Shown here: one piece after another, positions 34,142-45,429 of the stretch
Layout of the letters: each line of letters opens with the position of its first letter
Numbering within the stretch: the first letter of the stretch is position 1
Assembly: GCA_015698045.1 (NCBI GenBank)
Contig: BLAL01000215.1
Coordinates: 1,178,001-1,242,000 of the forward strand
Source of the DNA: Rhizophagus clarus
Taxonomy: Eukaryota; Glomeromycota; Glomeromycetes; Glomerales; Glomeraceae
DNA length: 64,000 nucleotides
Direction of reading: 5' to 3'
Made by a program: the position numbers and the translations under genes
The notes under the pieces: model-generated
Seen by the model: the letters and a program-made list of their open reading frames with translations, nothing else
What the model was told of the DNA's origin: nothing
The model's database searches: none

Positions 34142-35646
34142 ATGATGCTTGCACAATTTTTTTCAAAATTAAGTCAAAATTATGTTGAATTATTAGAAGA
34201 TGACGAATATTGTGATGTTACAATTGAAGTTGGTGAAGACCCTAACGTAAAAATATTTCGTGCGCATACGAATATTCTGTGTTATCGTTCTCCATATCTA
34301 CGACGAACTTTGATTTCCAGTAAAAAGAATAAGGATAATGTTTTAGTTCATATTAAATTATCAAATATACTTCCGGAAATCTTTCAAGTTATCTTAAAGT
34401 AAGTTGAACTGTGTATATCGTGGTTTTTAATTTTGAAAATTTGATAATTAATTCCAATCTTTCCAATAGATATATTTATGGTGGTATTCTTTCATTAATT
34501 GAGCAAGATGCTTCGGACATTATTAAAGTTTTGGCAGCTGCAGATAAGCTTTGTCTTCAAGAATTAATTGATTATTTACAACAATATTTAATTGAAAATA
34601 AATCAGAGTGGATGGAACAACATTTTGAATTAACTTATCAGACAAGTTTTCAATCTAATAATTTATTAAGGCTTCAACAATTTTGTACAGATTTAATGGC
34701 TAATTCACCCGAAAAAATATTTAAATCATTTGACTTTACTTCGCTTTCTGAAAACTCTTTGATTCAACTTATTAAAAGTGATGATTTACAAATGAAAGAA
34801 ATTGAAGTTTGGGATTATGTATTAAAATGGGGTCTTGCAAAAAATCAAACTCTTATTTCAGATCCTGAAACTTGGACAGATAATGATTTCAAGTCAATGG
34901 AAAATACTTTGCAACATTGTTTGCCTTCAATTAGATTTTTTAGTTTATCATCTAAAGAATTTTTGAACAAAGTTAGACCATACAAAAAGCTTTTAAATCA
35001 CCAACTCTATGAAGATTTGGTAAAGTCTTATATGGATCCTGATAGTGAACCAAATAAAAATATTTCACTTCCTAGAAGTATCAAATTTGATGGAATTATT
35101 GATTCACAAATTGTTAATTTAAATATTGTATCAGCCATTTCAAGATGGATTGATAAAGTAGATATAAATAGTAAATTTGTTCATTTTAGAGAATTATATT
35201 TACCATATAAGTTTCAATTATTGTTAAGGGGAAGTCGAGATGGATTTACACCAAAAAAATTTCACGAATTGTGCGATAATAAAGAAAGTACTGTTACTTT
35301 TATTAAAATAAAGGGAACAGAAGAAATTATTGGTGGGTATAATCCAACAATATGGTTGTCTTCTGGTAGTTGGGGTAAAACTAAAGGTAGTTTTATATTT
35401 TCTTTTAAAAATAAGAATGATTTTAAAGATGCAATAATTAGTAATGTAATAGATACAAATTGTGCACTAGACTGTAGCCCTAGTTGTGGTCCAAAGTTTG
35501 GTTCTGATATTATCGTGTGTAGTTCCGTAGCATCAATGAATTATAATTACAATCTTTCTAGAAAGTATTATTATGAAAAAAATGTAAGAGATACTGAAGA
35601 TAAATTTTCAATAGATAATTTCGAAGTGTTTCAAATTATTAGGTAA
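34142..35646 (+). CDS. BTB-BACK-TLDc protein (copy 2)
   Basis: Exon 1 is 34142-34398, the 71-nt intron is 34399-34469, and exon 2 is 34470-35646, giving 477 residues, the same length as copy 1. The BTB region has YCDVTIEVGED, IFRAHTNILCYRSPYLRRTL and YIYGG. BACK has FDFTSLSENSLIQLIKSDDL and EVWDYVLKWGL. TLDc has QLLLRGSRDGFTPKKFH, TFIKIKGTEEIIGGYNP and SPSCGPKFGSDIIV. The protein is strongly similar to the product of 24914-26433, with the intron at the same codon. It lies in the same orientation, about 1.2 kb downstream of F-box copy 2, but no operon-like coupling is implied. Either ATG (34142 or 34145) could be used. The likely role is Cullin-3 adaptor with a TLDc stress module. Confidence 0.9.
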
Positions 35647-35796
35647 TAATTCAACAAGCAGCAGATGTTATTTTGTAATGGGTTAATAAGACTATTTAAT
35701 TAAATAAATTAAATTAAAATTCATACACATATATTGAAAATATATTCTAAAAGAATATATTAACGAAATCTCTTTTAAAGTATAATTTTATAATTA

Positions 35797-35824
35797 AAAA
35801 ATAAATAAATAAATAAATAAATAA
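35797..35824. repeat. (AAAT)n microsatellite
   Basis: About six perfect AAAT/AATA units lie in the 3' flank of BTB copy 2, between it and the convergent kinase gene. Confidence 0.85.
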
Positions 35825-35934
35825 CGAATATGATGATTGTTTAACTAGTTTGCAAATCGACATTAGTTTTAACGAGTTTTCCTATTGTTTGAAAGAAAAA
35901 AAAAAAGTTAAAATTTATGTCAACATTAATCATA

Positions 35935-38900
35935 TTAAATGTATAATAAAACATTACTTTGTGTTTCTGTTTTTACTTCTGCAATTTTACGTTTTCTAGA
36001 TGAATTTACGGGATGTTGAGTGCTCGATGAGTTTTGAAGAGAATTAACATCTGGTGGTGACCTAAAAAAAATATATATTACTAAATTAATAACTATATTG
36101 ACATCAATTTGATTTTATAATTTATTCATTGTATTTATAATTCATATTAATTAATACCATTGAGATTTGTTAATGTCAAACTCAAATTCTTTAGAAATAT
36201 ACTCTAAAAAAAATATAGAAAATATATTTCAATAAGTCTAATTAAATTCACAAAATACACTTTTATTAATCATCCTTAGCTCACAAATTTTAAAGGTATG
36301 ATAATACATACCTTGTTTTGTTAAAATCGATTCATTTGACGGTATACTATCATAAATCATATTCGGATATTGAGTATTCGATGTATTTGAATTTGGAATC
36401 TTAGAATTTAGATCAGGTAATGATGACCTAAAAGCATGAATATCTCGATTAATAATTAATCTAATATCTTTTTATAATTAGCAAAAAATTACTCTAATAC
36501 CCTTTAGCATCATTAATATCAAACTCGAGATCTATTGAAATATACTCTAAATTATTTGTTGATGAATTTGAGATCAAAGAATTTAATGATCTACTAGTAT
36601 AAACAGCTCCTGGATGAATCTTCGTAGTAAATTCAGGCCCAAGTATCTTTTCTTCTACTAATTTTAAACGTGTTTTCTCGGCTTGATTAAATTCTTCAAT
36701 AACTTCTATTTTTTCAGTTAGATTAACATGTGAATGTAAAATATCTTTTATCATATAAATCCACAAGACAATAGCTTTTCGAATTTCTTTCATATGAGGT
36801 CTTTTTGAAGGATCAGAAACCCAACATTTAAACATTCGGGAGTATCATTTGTAATTTCAGGACGTTTTCCATCAATAATTTTATAAATTAAATCAGTATC
36901 ATGGTCAAAATCAGCAAAAGGTTTACAACCTGTTGTTAATTCCCACAAAACCATGCCCATACTGTAAATATCTGATTCTTTTGAAAATGTGCCACCTTTA
37001 AATATTTCTGGAGCAACATAAGGTATTACTCCATATATTTCATTATTTGATGAAGCAATATTTGCAGGACGTGATAATCCAAAGCCTCCAATGTGCCATT
37101 TACCTTTAATTAACAATATGTTTCCACTGTGCAAATCTCTGTGTATAAAATTCTCTTTATGAATACAATGGACCCTAAAAAGAAGTAAATAAAGTCAATT
37201 AACAATACATAATGATAATTAAGCAAGTATAGACATAAACAAATACCCTCTCGAAATTTCGAGTATAATAGATAATTTCTCTTTCCATGTAATATTTTTA
37301 AATTTCTTTTGTAAATAATTATGTAAATCTCCCCCATCCGCATACTGCATTATTATCATATGTTCTTTTGTATTAGGATCTTGTGTAATACCAAAATATT
37401 TAATAATATGTTCAAATTTATTATGATATTGATTAAATGATTTTAACTAAAAAAATAGTGATATTAATAAACTTATAATAATTTAAAAAAATAATAGAAA
37501 TCATTTAAATATAATTACCTCGTTTATAAAATCTTTGCTGATCTTTTGTGAATTTATAAATCTTTTCACAGCAACAGTCTTTTTAGTCACCGAGCTTATT
37601 TTCCAAATTGCTCCATAAATAATACCAAAACCCCCTTCTGCTATTTTTCTAAAATTATCAGTCTCAGAATACTTAATTATTTTTATGTTTCTGATAATTT
37701 CAAGCTTGTCTTTAACAAAATCATAGATTTTTAATGGATTATTAGTACTACCTTTATCAACATTATTTATTATATAATTAGAAATCTCATCACTAATATC
37801 AATAGTAGAATTAAGCAATTCGTCTATATTAAGATTTCCATCAATATTAATAAATGACGTTCTTTTACATTTTAAACATTGTGATTGGTTTATGAATCCA
37901 AAAATAACGTTTGTTGTTAAACAATATCTACATCCATTATAAATTATAAAGCAATGCATGCACCATTTTTGATAGGTTGATATACATTCTAAATTCTTTC
38001 TACAAGCCATACAATTACTAAAAGCATCCCACCATGGTAAATAAAGAATCAGAATAGACTTTTTAGTCGAATTTGATTTTCTCCATTCAAACTCTGTATT
38101 ATTTAAAGAAAATTTCTGTAATTTATAGTCCTTTTCATATTTACTTATTTCATCTTGTATTTTATAATAACCCATGTCAATTAAATGATCCGTAATTAAT
38201 TGTCCAAAATATAAAATTTCAGAACAATTTATACACCATTCTTGAATATTTTCTGTATAAAAATCTAAATTTCTTGATATATGATCAGTACATTGAGTAT
38301 TACTTGTAGTTATGCGTACATCTATATTTCGAGTTTCAGGTTTTGTAAATTTAATATACCAATATAAACAATATTTGCAGTATCTTTGATTAAATAAAAG
38401 TGTTGTGGAATATTCTCTTTGACAACAATAACATAAAGTCGACTCCCAATCAAAAGAAATAAATATAGTTGGTATAGAAAAGTCGTCATTATTTTTTAAA
38501 TTTGAGTGTAAAATATATTTAAGTCAAAATAATTAAGCTTGATTATGAAGTCATAAATCCTCAATGGATTAAAATTTTTGTCAATATTATGTGTATAATT
38601 AACAATCTGATTGTGATTATCAGTATTAAGTCTAATAGAAACAAGAAAATTTTCTTTAATATCCTCAGCGTCAATTGTAATGAATGATATTCTTTCACAT
38701 TTTTCACACTGAGATTGATTTGCAAGTCCAAAAATAATATTTGTTGTTATGCAATATTTACATCCAACATAAATTGTAAAACAATTTGAACACCATTTTT
38801 GTGATGCCTCGGAGAGAATCTTTTCCGGAAGAGGTACGGGTAGATCTTTTAGGATATGTTTACAGATTTGGAATATCTTTTTCAGTTAAAATAGATTTTA

Positions 38901-40181
38901 TCCGACCAGAAGAAGTTGAGTAACAATTTGAACACAAATTAAACTCAGTATTATTTAATAAATCTTGCTGATATCCACATATTTTGCAATCCTTTCCATA
39001 TTTAATTATTTCATTTTGTTTTTCATAATAATAATTCTTGTTGAATGAAAATATAAAATCTCAGAACAATTAATACACCATTCTTGAATATTTTGTGTAT
39101 GAAAACCCAAATTTCTTGTTTCATGTTTAGTACAACAAATATTTGTTGTGTTAATTATAAGCACATCTAAATATACATTTTTATCAGTCTGTTCTTTGAT
39201 ATACCAATATAAACAATACTTGCAATATTTTTGTTCAAATAAGAGTGTTGAAAAATAACTATTTCCACAATGATCACATTTATTCTCATTATTGTCAAAG
39301 AGAAGAAATCGAATTTGTCCATTCGTTTTAGTGGGATAAGTATGATGTTTGAATTGCCGAAATTGCTGAAATTGAAATTTCCCAAATTCCCCCAAAATTT
39401 TATATAAAGACTTTTGATCAATATTATTCATACAATTAACTATATGGTGATGTTTACTAAAGTTTATTCTAGTAAAAACAAAAATATTTTTTTTGTAGAT
39501 AGCTGCAGTATCAATACATTTTCCACAATTAGATTGCTCCGTGATCCCAATAATAATGTTTGTAGTTAAACAATATCTACATCCACTAAAAATTGTAAAG
39601 CAACGTGAACACCATTTTTGACAGTCAGATTTAAATATTAGACTACTTCGACAACATAAACAATTACTTGAAACATCCCACCAAGGTAAATAAACAATTG
39701 GAATAGGTTCTCCATTCAAAGTTAATTCTATAAATTCAGAATAAATTAAATAGCAATTTGGACACAATCTTGACTCGGTCTCATATCCACATAATTTACA
39801 TTTATATCTCTCAAGACGATTATGATGTAAATACTCTGTAACTATCTGATTAAAGTGTGAAATTTCAGAACAATTTCTGCACCACTCTTGAATATTTTGT
39901 GTATAAAAATCCAAATTTCTTGGTTCATGCTCAATACATTGAGTTTCTTCTGTACGTATGTGTACATCCAAGTACATATTATCATAAGTCAATTTACTAA
40001 CATAATCAAATAAGCAATTTTTACAATATAGTTGAAATGTTGATGTCCGAGAAAATTTACTTTTACAGTAATTACATTTATCAACATAGTTAAAAGGAAT
40101 AAACAAAATTGGCACCGGACTGGATTTTAATCTTGGTGTAGGATCAAAAGAATGTTTACCTTTGGCACTTATAAGTTCCAT
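35935..40181 (-). pseudogene. Kinase with triple Cys-rich N-terminal modules and altered DFG, disrupted
   Basis: Reading from ATG 40181: three tandem Cys-rich modules (about 40181-37830), then a tyrosine-kinase-like domain. Kinase landmarks are IAEGGFGIIYGAIW with VAVKRF; an intron 37447-37518; FEHIIKYFGITQDPNTKEHM and MQYADGGDLHNYLQ; an intron 37174-37246; HRDLHSGN; IGGFGL, where the family has IGDLGL or DFG; YVAPEIFKGG; and SDIYSMGMVLWELTTG. Then comes a frame break at about 36835 (NDTPE/MFKCWVSDPSKRP). The C-terminal tail uses three more short introns (EYISIDLEFDIN, a second EYISKEFEFDIN, then SSRKRKIAEVKTETQ) and ends at 35935. Frame breaks or stops also lie near 39030, 38857 and 38515. 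With the DFG Asp lost, even an intact copy would probably be a pseudokinase. The whole may be one broken gene or two adjoining fragments. Confidence 0.75.
37830..40120 (-). repeat. Three tandem cysteine-rich protein modules
   Basis: Each module of about 220 residues starts with (F)IPF/ISF...C..C...YCK.CLF/LYW, continues with RNLDFYTQNIQEWCxNCSEI, then Y.CKLCG...LC.NCY, YLPWWD.SSNC..CR, and ends with CQKWC..CF.I..GCRYCLTTNIIxGI..QSxCxKC. Module 1 is at about 40120-39480, module 2 at about 39300-38680 and module 3 at about 38450-37850. The paired Cys suggest zinc knuckles, and their role in front of the kinase is unknown. The modules are diverged and only partly in frame, so the duplication is not recent. 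Confidence 0.7.
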
Positions 40182-40904
40182 TATACAATCAGTATATTGT
40201 GACGATACAATATTTATAATTTAGTAATACACCGGAGACAACTTTCCGTAAAGAATTCTTATTTTGGAAGGAAATGATTTTCTTATTCCTCGACAATTAA
40301 AATAAATTTATCCAAGATTACATAAGCATGTGCTAACTTTTTATGGAAGATTGTTTTATATATTAATTAGGTTATATTAAAGAAGTTGTAATTTTATCAT
40401 AAAATATAACAAGTTCGGGTTATTGTCCTTTAAAATAAATAAACAATAATAAAGAAGCTTAATCAAATATTGTACTTCAAGTTCGTTTTGAGTCTCGTTA
40501 TAAATCAATGAAGTTGCTAAAGTCGTGTGTAGGTCATTTTATTTGACTAAGCGGAATAAAGGAATTTGTTTTTATTTTACTGTATAGAAATTTTGACGAG
40601 ACTACTGGAAAATGTTAGATACAAAACATTTATTAAAAATGAGCATTTTTTTTTTAAAAAACAATCGCATCATAATTATTGATTTATTGTTATCCAAAAC
40701 TTTAAAAAAAATAAATCTGAGACCCAAAAAAATGTCGTTCCCATTCATGTATTTATAAAATTCCGCCAGAAAAAAAATATAAATAGTAATGACTATTTAG
40801 TTAGTTACATAAAAATAAAAAATAAAAAATTTAAAAAGCCATGAAATAACAAATTACTATGTTCTTAAATCTAAACAACCTTTAAAATCACAAAATTAAT
40901 CAAA
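40182..40904. other. Intergenic region
   Basis: No gene is seen. It separates the kinase start from the 3' end of the F-box/LRR gene. Confidence 0.6.
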
Positions 40905-42404
40905 TTACCAAGAAAAGTAAAAATCCTGATATTCATCATCACAACGATAATTTTTTATCACGCCTTCCTCTCTATATTTTTTGAGTATACTTAATAAATT
41001 ATCATTAAAATAACCAAACTCTTGAAGATCCATAAAAAAATATAAAACAATAGGTTCACGGCCTCTCCACTTTTCAAGAAATAATTCCAAATCACTTGCA
41101 GTAATTTCCCAATCATTAAATATTCTAATCTCACGTAAAGATTTTGGAGCATAATTTACCAATTTTTCTAATAATAAATTACTAGGAGATTGATCAAAAG
41201 AACCATCAATAACAATTTTTTGAAGTTGAACCGATTTTTTTAATAAAACTTCAAATTCTATATAATCATTGTTATTATGATCATTAATACCTAATGATAA
41301 GACTTTAATATTAGGACAATATTCATAAATTGTACGAATAAACTTTCCTGAGTACATTTCATCATATATAGTACTGCCAAGTAAAACTTCCATTAAATTT
41401 CCTTCTGTTTTTTTAATCATATTTATTGCTATATCAAGTGATGAAATTATTTCTATATGTAAAACTTGAAGTTTTGAAAATGTTGAAATTTCTAAATATT
41501 TTTCAAGTTGATAATCATTATTATCAATATTTATTAATTTTAATTTTTTTAAATTAATTAATTTTGGTAAAATTTCCGATAAAAGAAAAAAATCATCATC
41601 ATATATTAATTTAAGATGAATTAATGATTTGGCTTGTTTAATCAATGCTTTTCCAATATTTTCATATTTGATATTATTTTCTACCCGATCATCATAAACT
41701 GAACAAACAAAACATTTTAAATTTTTTTGTACTTCAATTAATCTTGCTAATCCTAAATTATCATCCAGACATCTTTTTATATCGATTTTTTGTATTAATT
41801 TACAAATATATGATAATCCATAATAAAATGTTGAATCAATACTTGAATCACAACTTAAAAATGTAAGTTCTCCAAGTGAATTTTTTGCTCCATTAAAATT
41901 ATATATTTGATGTGTTATATTTGGTCCTATATTCATCATATCTAAACATTTAATTTTTGTACTTTTGTTAATTAATAATTTATAAATTTCTTGTTTCATA
42001 GCATGATTTTGATACTCTTCATTAAATCCAAAACTTCGTCCATTATTAATAAAATTTTCAATCTTACGAAAATTTATATATTTACAATAACTAATATAAT
42101 CGAATAATGGTCTTTTATCATGTTTTGCTGAAATTATATAAATTCCTTGACTTTTAAGAAATTCTTGAGATTCTTTTGATAAAAATAATATCATAACATT
42201 TAATAATAATCCATTATGAATAACAAATTTCCATGGATTATCCCATAAAATTGGTATTGCAACTTCACACCAAAGTCTATTTACGAATAAACATGAATAA
42301 AGTGACCTTTTTTCAATTCTTGTTAAATTAGAATAAAATCGATTTTTATCAAAAGTTAATTCTTCAAAAATTAATGAAAGAACATCTTTATTAAGTTTGG
42401 ACAT
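40905..42404 (-). CDS. F-box/LRR protein (divergent pair, minus member)
   Basis: A single uninterrupted frame of 499 residues. The N-terminus is a degenerate F-box: LNKDVLSLIFEEL, SLYSCLFVNRLWCEVAIPIL, W.NPWKF (residues 3-65). The rest is a leucine-rich-repeat-like array with irregular L..L.L...N spacing (IKCLDMMNIGPN, LGELTFLSCDSS, LINLKKLKLINIDNN, CPNIKVLSLGIN, APKSLREIRIFNDW) ending in WRGREPIVLYFF. This layout matches the expanded F-box family of Rhizophagus, thought to pick substrates for SCF ubiquitin ligases through the LRR face. The start is preceded by a run of twelve A (on the minus strand), matching the leader of its divergent neighbour. No introns. Confidence 0.88.
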   Translation of the reverse strand: MSKLNKDVLSLIFEELTFDKNRFYSNLTRIEKRSLYSCLFVNRLWCEVAIPILWDNPWKFVIHNGLLLNVMILFLSKESQEFLKSQGIYIISAKHDKRPLFDYISYCKYINFRKIENFINNGRSFGFNEEYQNHAMKQEIYKLLINKSTKIKCLDMMNIGPNITHQIYNFNGAKNSLGELTFLSCDSSIDSTFYYGLSYICKLIQKIDIKRCLDDNLGLARLIEVQKNLKCFVCSVYDDRVENNIKYENIGKALIKQAKSLIHLKLIYDDDFFLLSEILPKLINLKKLKLINIDNNDYQLEKYLEISTFSKLQVLHIEIISSLDIAINMIKKTEGNLMEVLLGSTIYDEMYSGKFIRTIYEYCPNIKVLSLGINDHNNNDYIEFEVLLKKSVQLQKIVIDGSFDQSPSNLLLEKLVNYAPKSLREIRIFNDWEITASDLELFLEKWRGREPIVLYFFMDLQEFGYFNDNLLSILKKYREEGVIKNYRCDDEYQDFYFSW

Positions 42405-42816
42405 TTTTTTTTTTTAAAACGTAAATTTAAGTTTTGTGAAAGAGGAGTTGCAGTAAATTCTTTCCATTTATACTTAATATGATTACACAAAATTGAGACC
42501 AACGAGTCAACAACGACGATCATTATTAGGCGTTTACTCCGCAAAAGTGTTTATTAGCCCAAAAAAAAAACAACGTAACGTTGACTAAAAAAGTAAAAAA
42601 AAAAAAAAAAAATTTCTTACTACTGTGCCAAAATACTCTTAATATATGCAATCCAAACATTGACTCACATTGACTCTGAATTGTGAGTCAAGTTTTCTCT
42701 CAGTTACGTAAATTTATCAATTATATATTATTTATGCCAACCTTTTAACCTTTTCATTGTTTTTTTAAAAGCCTTTCCTTTTTATTTTATTTTTTTTTTT
42801 TTTTTAAAAAAAAAAA
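42405..42816. promoter_or_regulatory. Shared bidirectional promoter of two F-box/LRR genes
   Basis: About 410 bp separate the two divergent start codons. It contains a TGACTCA at 42661-42667 and its inverse TGAGTCA at 42684-42690, both perfect Gcn4/AP-1 type sites and 16 bp apart. Both start codons are directly preceded by long A runs on their own strands. A T-tract/A-tract palindrome (about 42786-42816) sits against the plus-strand start. Co-regulation is inference. Confidence 0.5.
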
Positions 42817-44274
42817 ATGGCAACTCTTAATAAGGACACACTTCTTCTCATACTAGTAAAATTACAAAATGATAATAATTCTCTCTATTCATGCCTTTTG
42901 GTTAATAAAACTTGGTGCGAAACTACCATTCCAATTTTATGGAAAAATCCTTGGAGAGATTTGCCACGGGAGAAGGAGAAATCACAATCTAATGTAATCG
43001 TTTCACATTTATCAAATGAAGTAAGAGAAAATTTAAAGAGAAAACATGATATAACTTTACCAGAACCCATGAAACTCTCATTTAATTATATTAGTTTTTG
43101 TAGATACTTAGAATTATATAGATTAGATAGAATAACTATTACTTTGAAACATATTAAAAAGTCCAAAATTTCTCGTGTAAGACTTGAAATAATAAGATTA
43201 TTCATTAATAGAAATACAAGATTCACTCATCTTTATATACATCGATTTGATTTTCAAACAAATTTTATTCCAGGTATAGAAATTTGCTTTTCTAAACTTA
43301 AATTTCTTCGATCTCAACCTAACAACTTTTTAAATGAATTATCTGGAATAAGTAATTCAATAGAAAAATTAGAACTTTATATTACAAATTATAATAATAG
43401 TGATGAAAATCATGGAATAACTAAATTAATTAAAGCTCAAAAAAATCTTAATTATATCAGTTTTACATATGAAAAAGGAGATATGTCAGATGAATTACTT
43501 TGCAAAACTCTTGGGAATTCCTTGATTAAACATGTAGATACTCTTAAATATTTAAAAATAGACCTGGAACTATTTAAAAAAATAACAAAACCTCTTTCAT
43601 GCCTTGTAAATTTATCAAGTTTAGAAATAAATCCAAATCGTTTAAGAGATTGGGATCAAATAGAAAATGTATCACTTCCTTTTTTAAAATTTTTAAAGAC
43701 ACAACAGGTTTCAACTAAAAGTTTGATCAGCTTAATTGAAAATACAAAAGGACATCTCACAGAAATAAGTATTGATTACGAGGATGATGAACAAAACCTT
43801 ATCCAAGCAATTTATAAGAATTGTCCAAAACTTAAATACCTTAAATTATTAATTAGAAATAAAGAATTTTCACATAGTATTAAAGAGTTAGATAATTTCT
43901 TAATAAACTGTCAACATTTAAATGGATTAGTTATTTCTATTCGTAAGAATTTTGATTGGGATAATTTCTTCAAATCATTAACTAGATCTTCACCAAATTG
44001 TTTGTTTAAATTCAAACTTTTTTCTATTTGGGATAATTATAGATCAGAATCTTTAAAACTATTTTTTGATAACTGGAAAGGTAGACATCCTATATTATTA
44101 CACACCAGCTTGCCTCATGATGAAAAAGAAAATTTTGATTTGATTAAGAAATATGTAAAAGAAGGGATAATTAAAAAACATGAAAATGATTTAGATAAAA
44201 CTATTTTTGAAGATTTCGAATGGATTCATCCAACTCACAAAACTGGTTCTAAATTCGATTTTTTAAATAATTAA
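42817..44274 (+). CDS. F-box/LRR protein (divergent pair, plus member)
   Basis: A single frame of 485 residues. The F-box is ATLNKDTLLLILVKLQ, SLYSCLLVNKTWCETTIPIL, WKNPWRDL (residues 2-52), clearly related to the divergent gene at 40905-42404. The LRR-like body has CFSKLKFLRSQPN, NSIEKLELYITNYN, LVNLSSLEINPNRL, CPKLKYLKLLIRN, CQHLNGLVISIRK and ends with W.GR.PILLHT, as does its neighbour (WRGREPIVLYF). Beyond the F-box the two proteins are much diverged, so the inverted pair is old or arose by joining two family members. The likely role is SCF substrate receptor. No introns; the ATG follows an A run directly. Confidence 0.88.
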   Translation: MATLNKDTLLLILVKLQNDNNSLYSCLLVNKTWCETTIPILWKNPWRDLPREKEKSQSNVIVSHLSNEVRENLKRKHDITLPEPMKLSFNYISFCRYLELYRLDRITITLKHIKKSKISRVRLEIIRLFINRNTRFTHLYIHRFDFQTNFIPGIEICFSKLKFLRSQPNNFLNELSGISNSIEKLELYITNYNNSDENHGITKLIKAQKNLNYISFTYEKGDMSDELLCKTLGNSLIKHVDTLKYLKIDLELFKKITKPLSCLVNLSSLEINPNRLRDWDQIENVSLPFLKFLKTQQVSTKSLISLIENTKGHLTEISIDYEDDEQNLIQAIYKNCPKLKYLKLLIRNKEFSHSIKELDNFLINCQHLNGLVISIRKNFDWDNFFKSLTRSSPNCLFKFKLFSIWDNYRSESLKLFFDNWKGRHPILLHTSLPHDEKENFDLIKKYVKEGIIKKHENDLDKTIFEDFEWIHPTHKTGSKFDFLNN

Positions 44275-45133
44275 TTTGTATGTTCATGTATACAATATAT
44301 AAAAAATTAAATCCTTTTTTAAGTTTAACCAAATATCAACTAGTATTACTTTATTTAATCATGTCATATATTTTAAATTTATTATATCATCATTTAATGA
44401 CCGAACAACGTACCCAAATATCTAAAGTTGAACACCTAATAAACACATGCATATTTTTACAATCTATTGGGATCAAACAACCACATAGTCAGTTCTCATT
44501 GGAAAATATATACAGTATACGGATTTAAAAAAAGATAGTATACAGTACACCTGAGTACTCAAATTGGCTACAAATGTTAAAGATTTTAGAATTTTAAAAC
44601 TAGGAAATTCAAAATATTATTACAGCATATTGTCCACATTTCTTCCTTTGTCTTTCTTATGTTTCTCATTCTTTCATTGGTTGCCTTTTTGTACTTTTTC
44701 GATCGATAAAAAACAAAAAGATCATAATGACGGAAATAACCTTTTTTATTGTAGTTAAATGGACTTATAGATTCATGATACTCCTTATACAAAGCTCGGA
44801 CTATAATCACAAATCCATTTAACAAAACTTCCTTAGTAGTTAACCATCAATGATACGATTTACGTGCTTTTGAATGAATGCACGGTAAAGTCACGCATGA
44901 ATTTGATCAATATCAAGAGTGGGCAAAAGTAGCGCTCTTTTTTCTTTCATTTTATAATTTCATATTATGGCATTTGATGCATTAATATTTATCTCGTAAC
45001 AAGTAACTTTGAAAATGACAATTTTATTTCTAACCACTTTTGGAATAATCAGGACCAGTATGGCTGTCATTTTTCCCAAATATCATGCTGATTATAATAA
45101 ATGAATTTATACTTGTTATTCCATGGATATCTG
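44275..45133. other. Intergenic region
   Basis: A reading at 44280-44528 starts 5 bp after the F-box/LRR stop but shows no recognised domain. TACAGTATAC and TACAGTACAC motifs lie at about 44511 and 44540. No gene is supported. Confidence 0.45.
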
Positions 45134-45208
45134 AGAATAACTAGGTTATTCACTGATGTGGGCCCCCCCCCGAAGGGAGGGGTACATCAGTGAATACCAA
45201 GTTATTCT
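45134..45208. repeat. 75-bp GC-topped foldback hairpin
   Basis: AGAATAACTAGGTTATTCAC...GATGT at 45134-45159 pairs with ACATC...GTGAATACCAAGTTATTCT at 45184-45208. The stem continues through GGGCCCCCCCCC against GGGAGGGGT, leaving a loop of only about five bases (CGAAG). It is nearly perfect and unlike its AT-rich surroundings. Probable identity: a miniature foldback element, or the collapsed ends of a longer TIR transposon. Confidence 0.75.
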
Positions 45209-45429
45209 AAGCTTTCCATATAATAACAGGTTTATCTCATTGTGTATGACGTATATACTGATGGATTTTTTCTTACTATATTTAAGCTTTTTTTTAAGCT
45301 TTTTTTTCTTTTCTTTTTTGCTTTTTACATTCTCTTTTCTTTTCCTACTCCTTTTTTATTCTTCTTTCCAAATATATCTTTTTTTTCACTTTAAAAACCT
45401 TATTGTAATGTCATCTATTCTACAAATGA

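Noticed and set aside
44280-44528. Possible extra exon after the plus F-box/LRR gene
   Set aside because: No splice sites joining it and no similarity to the end of the neighbouring family member.
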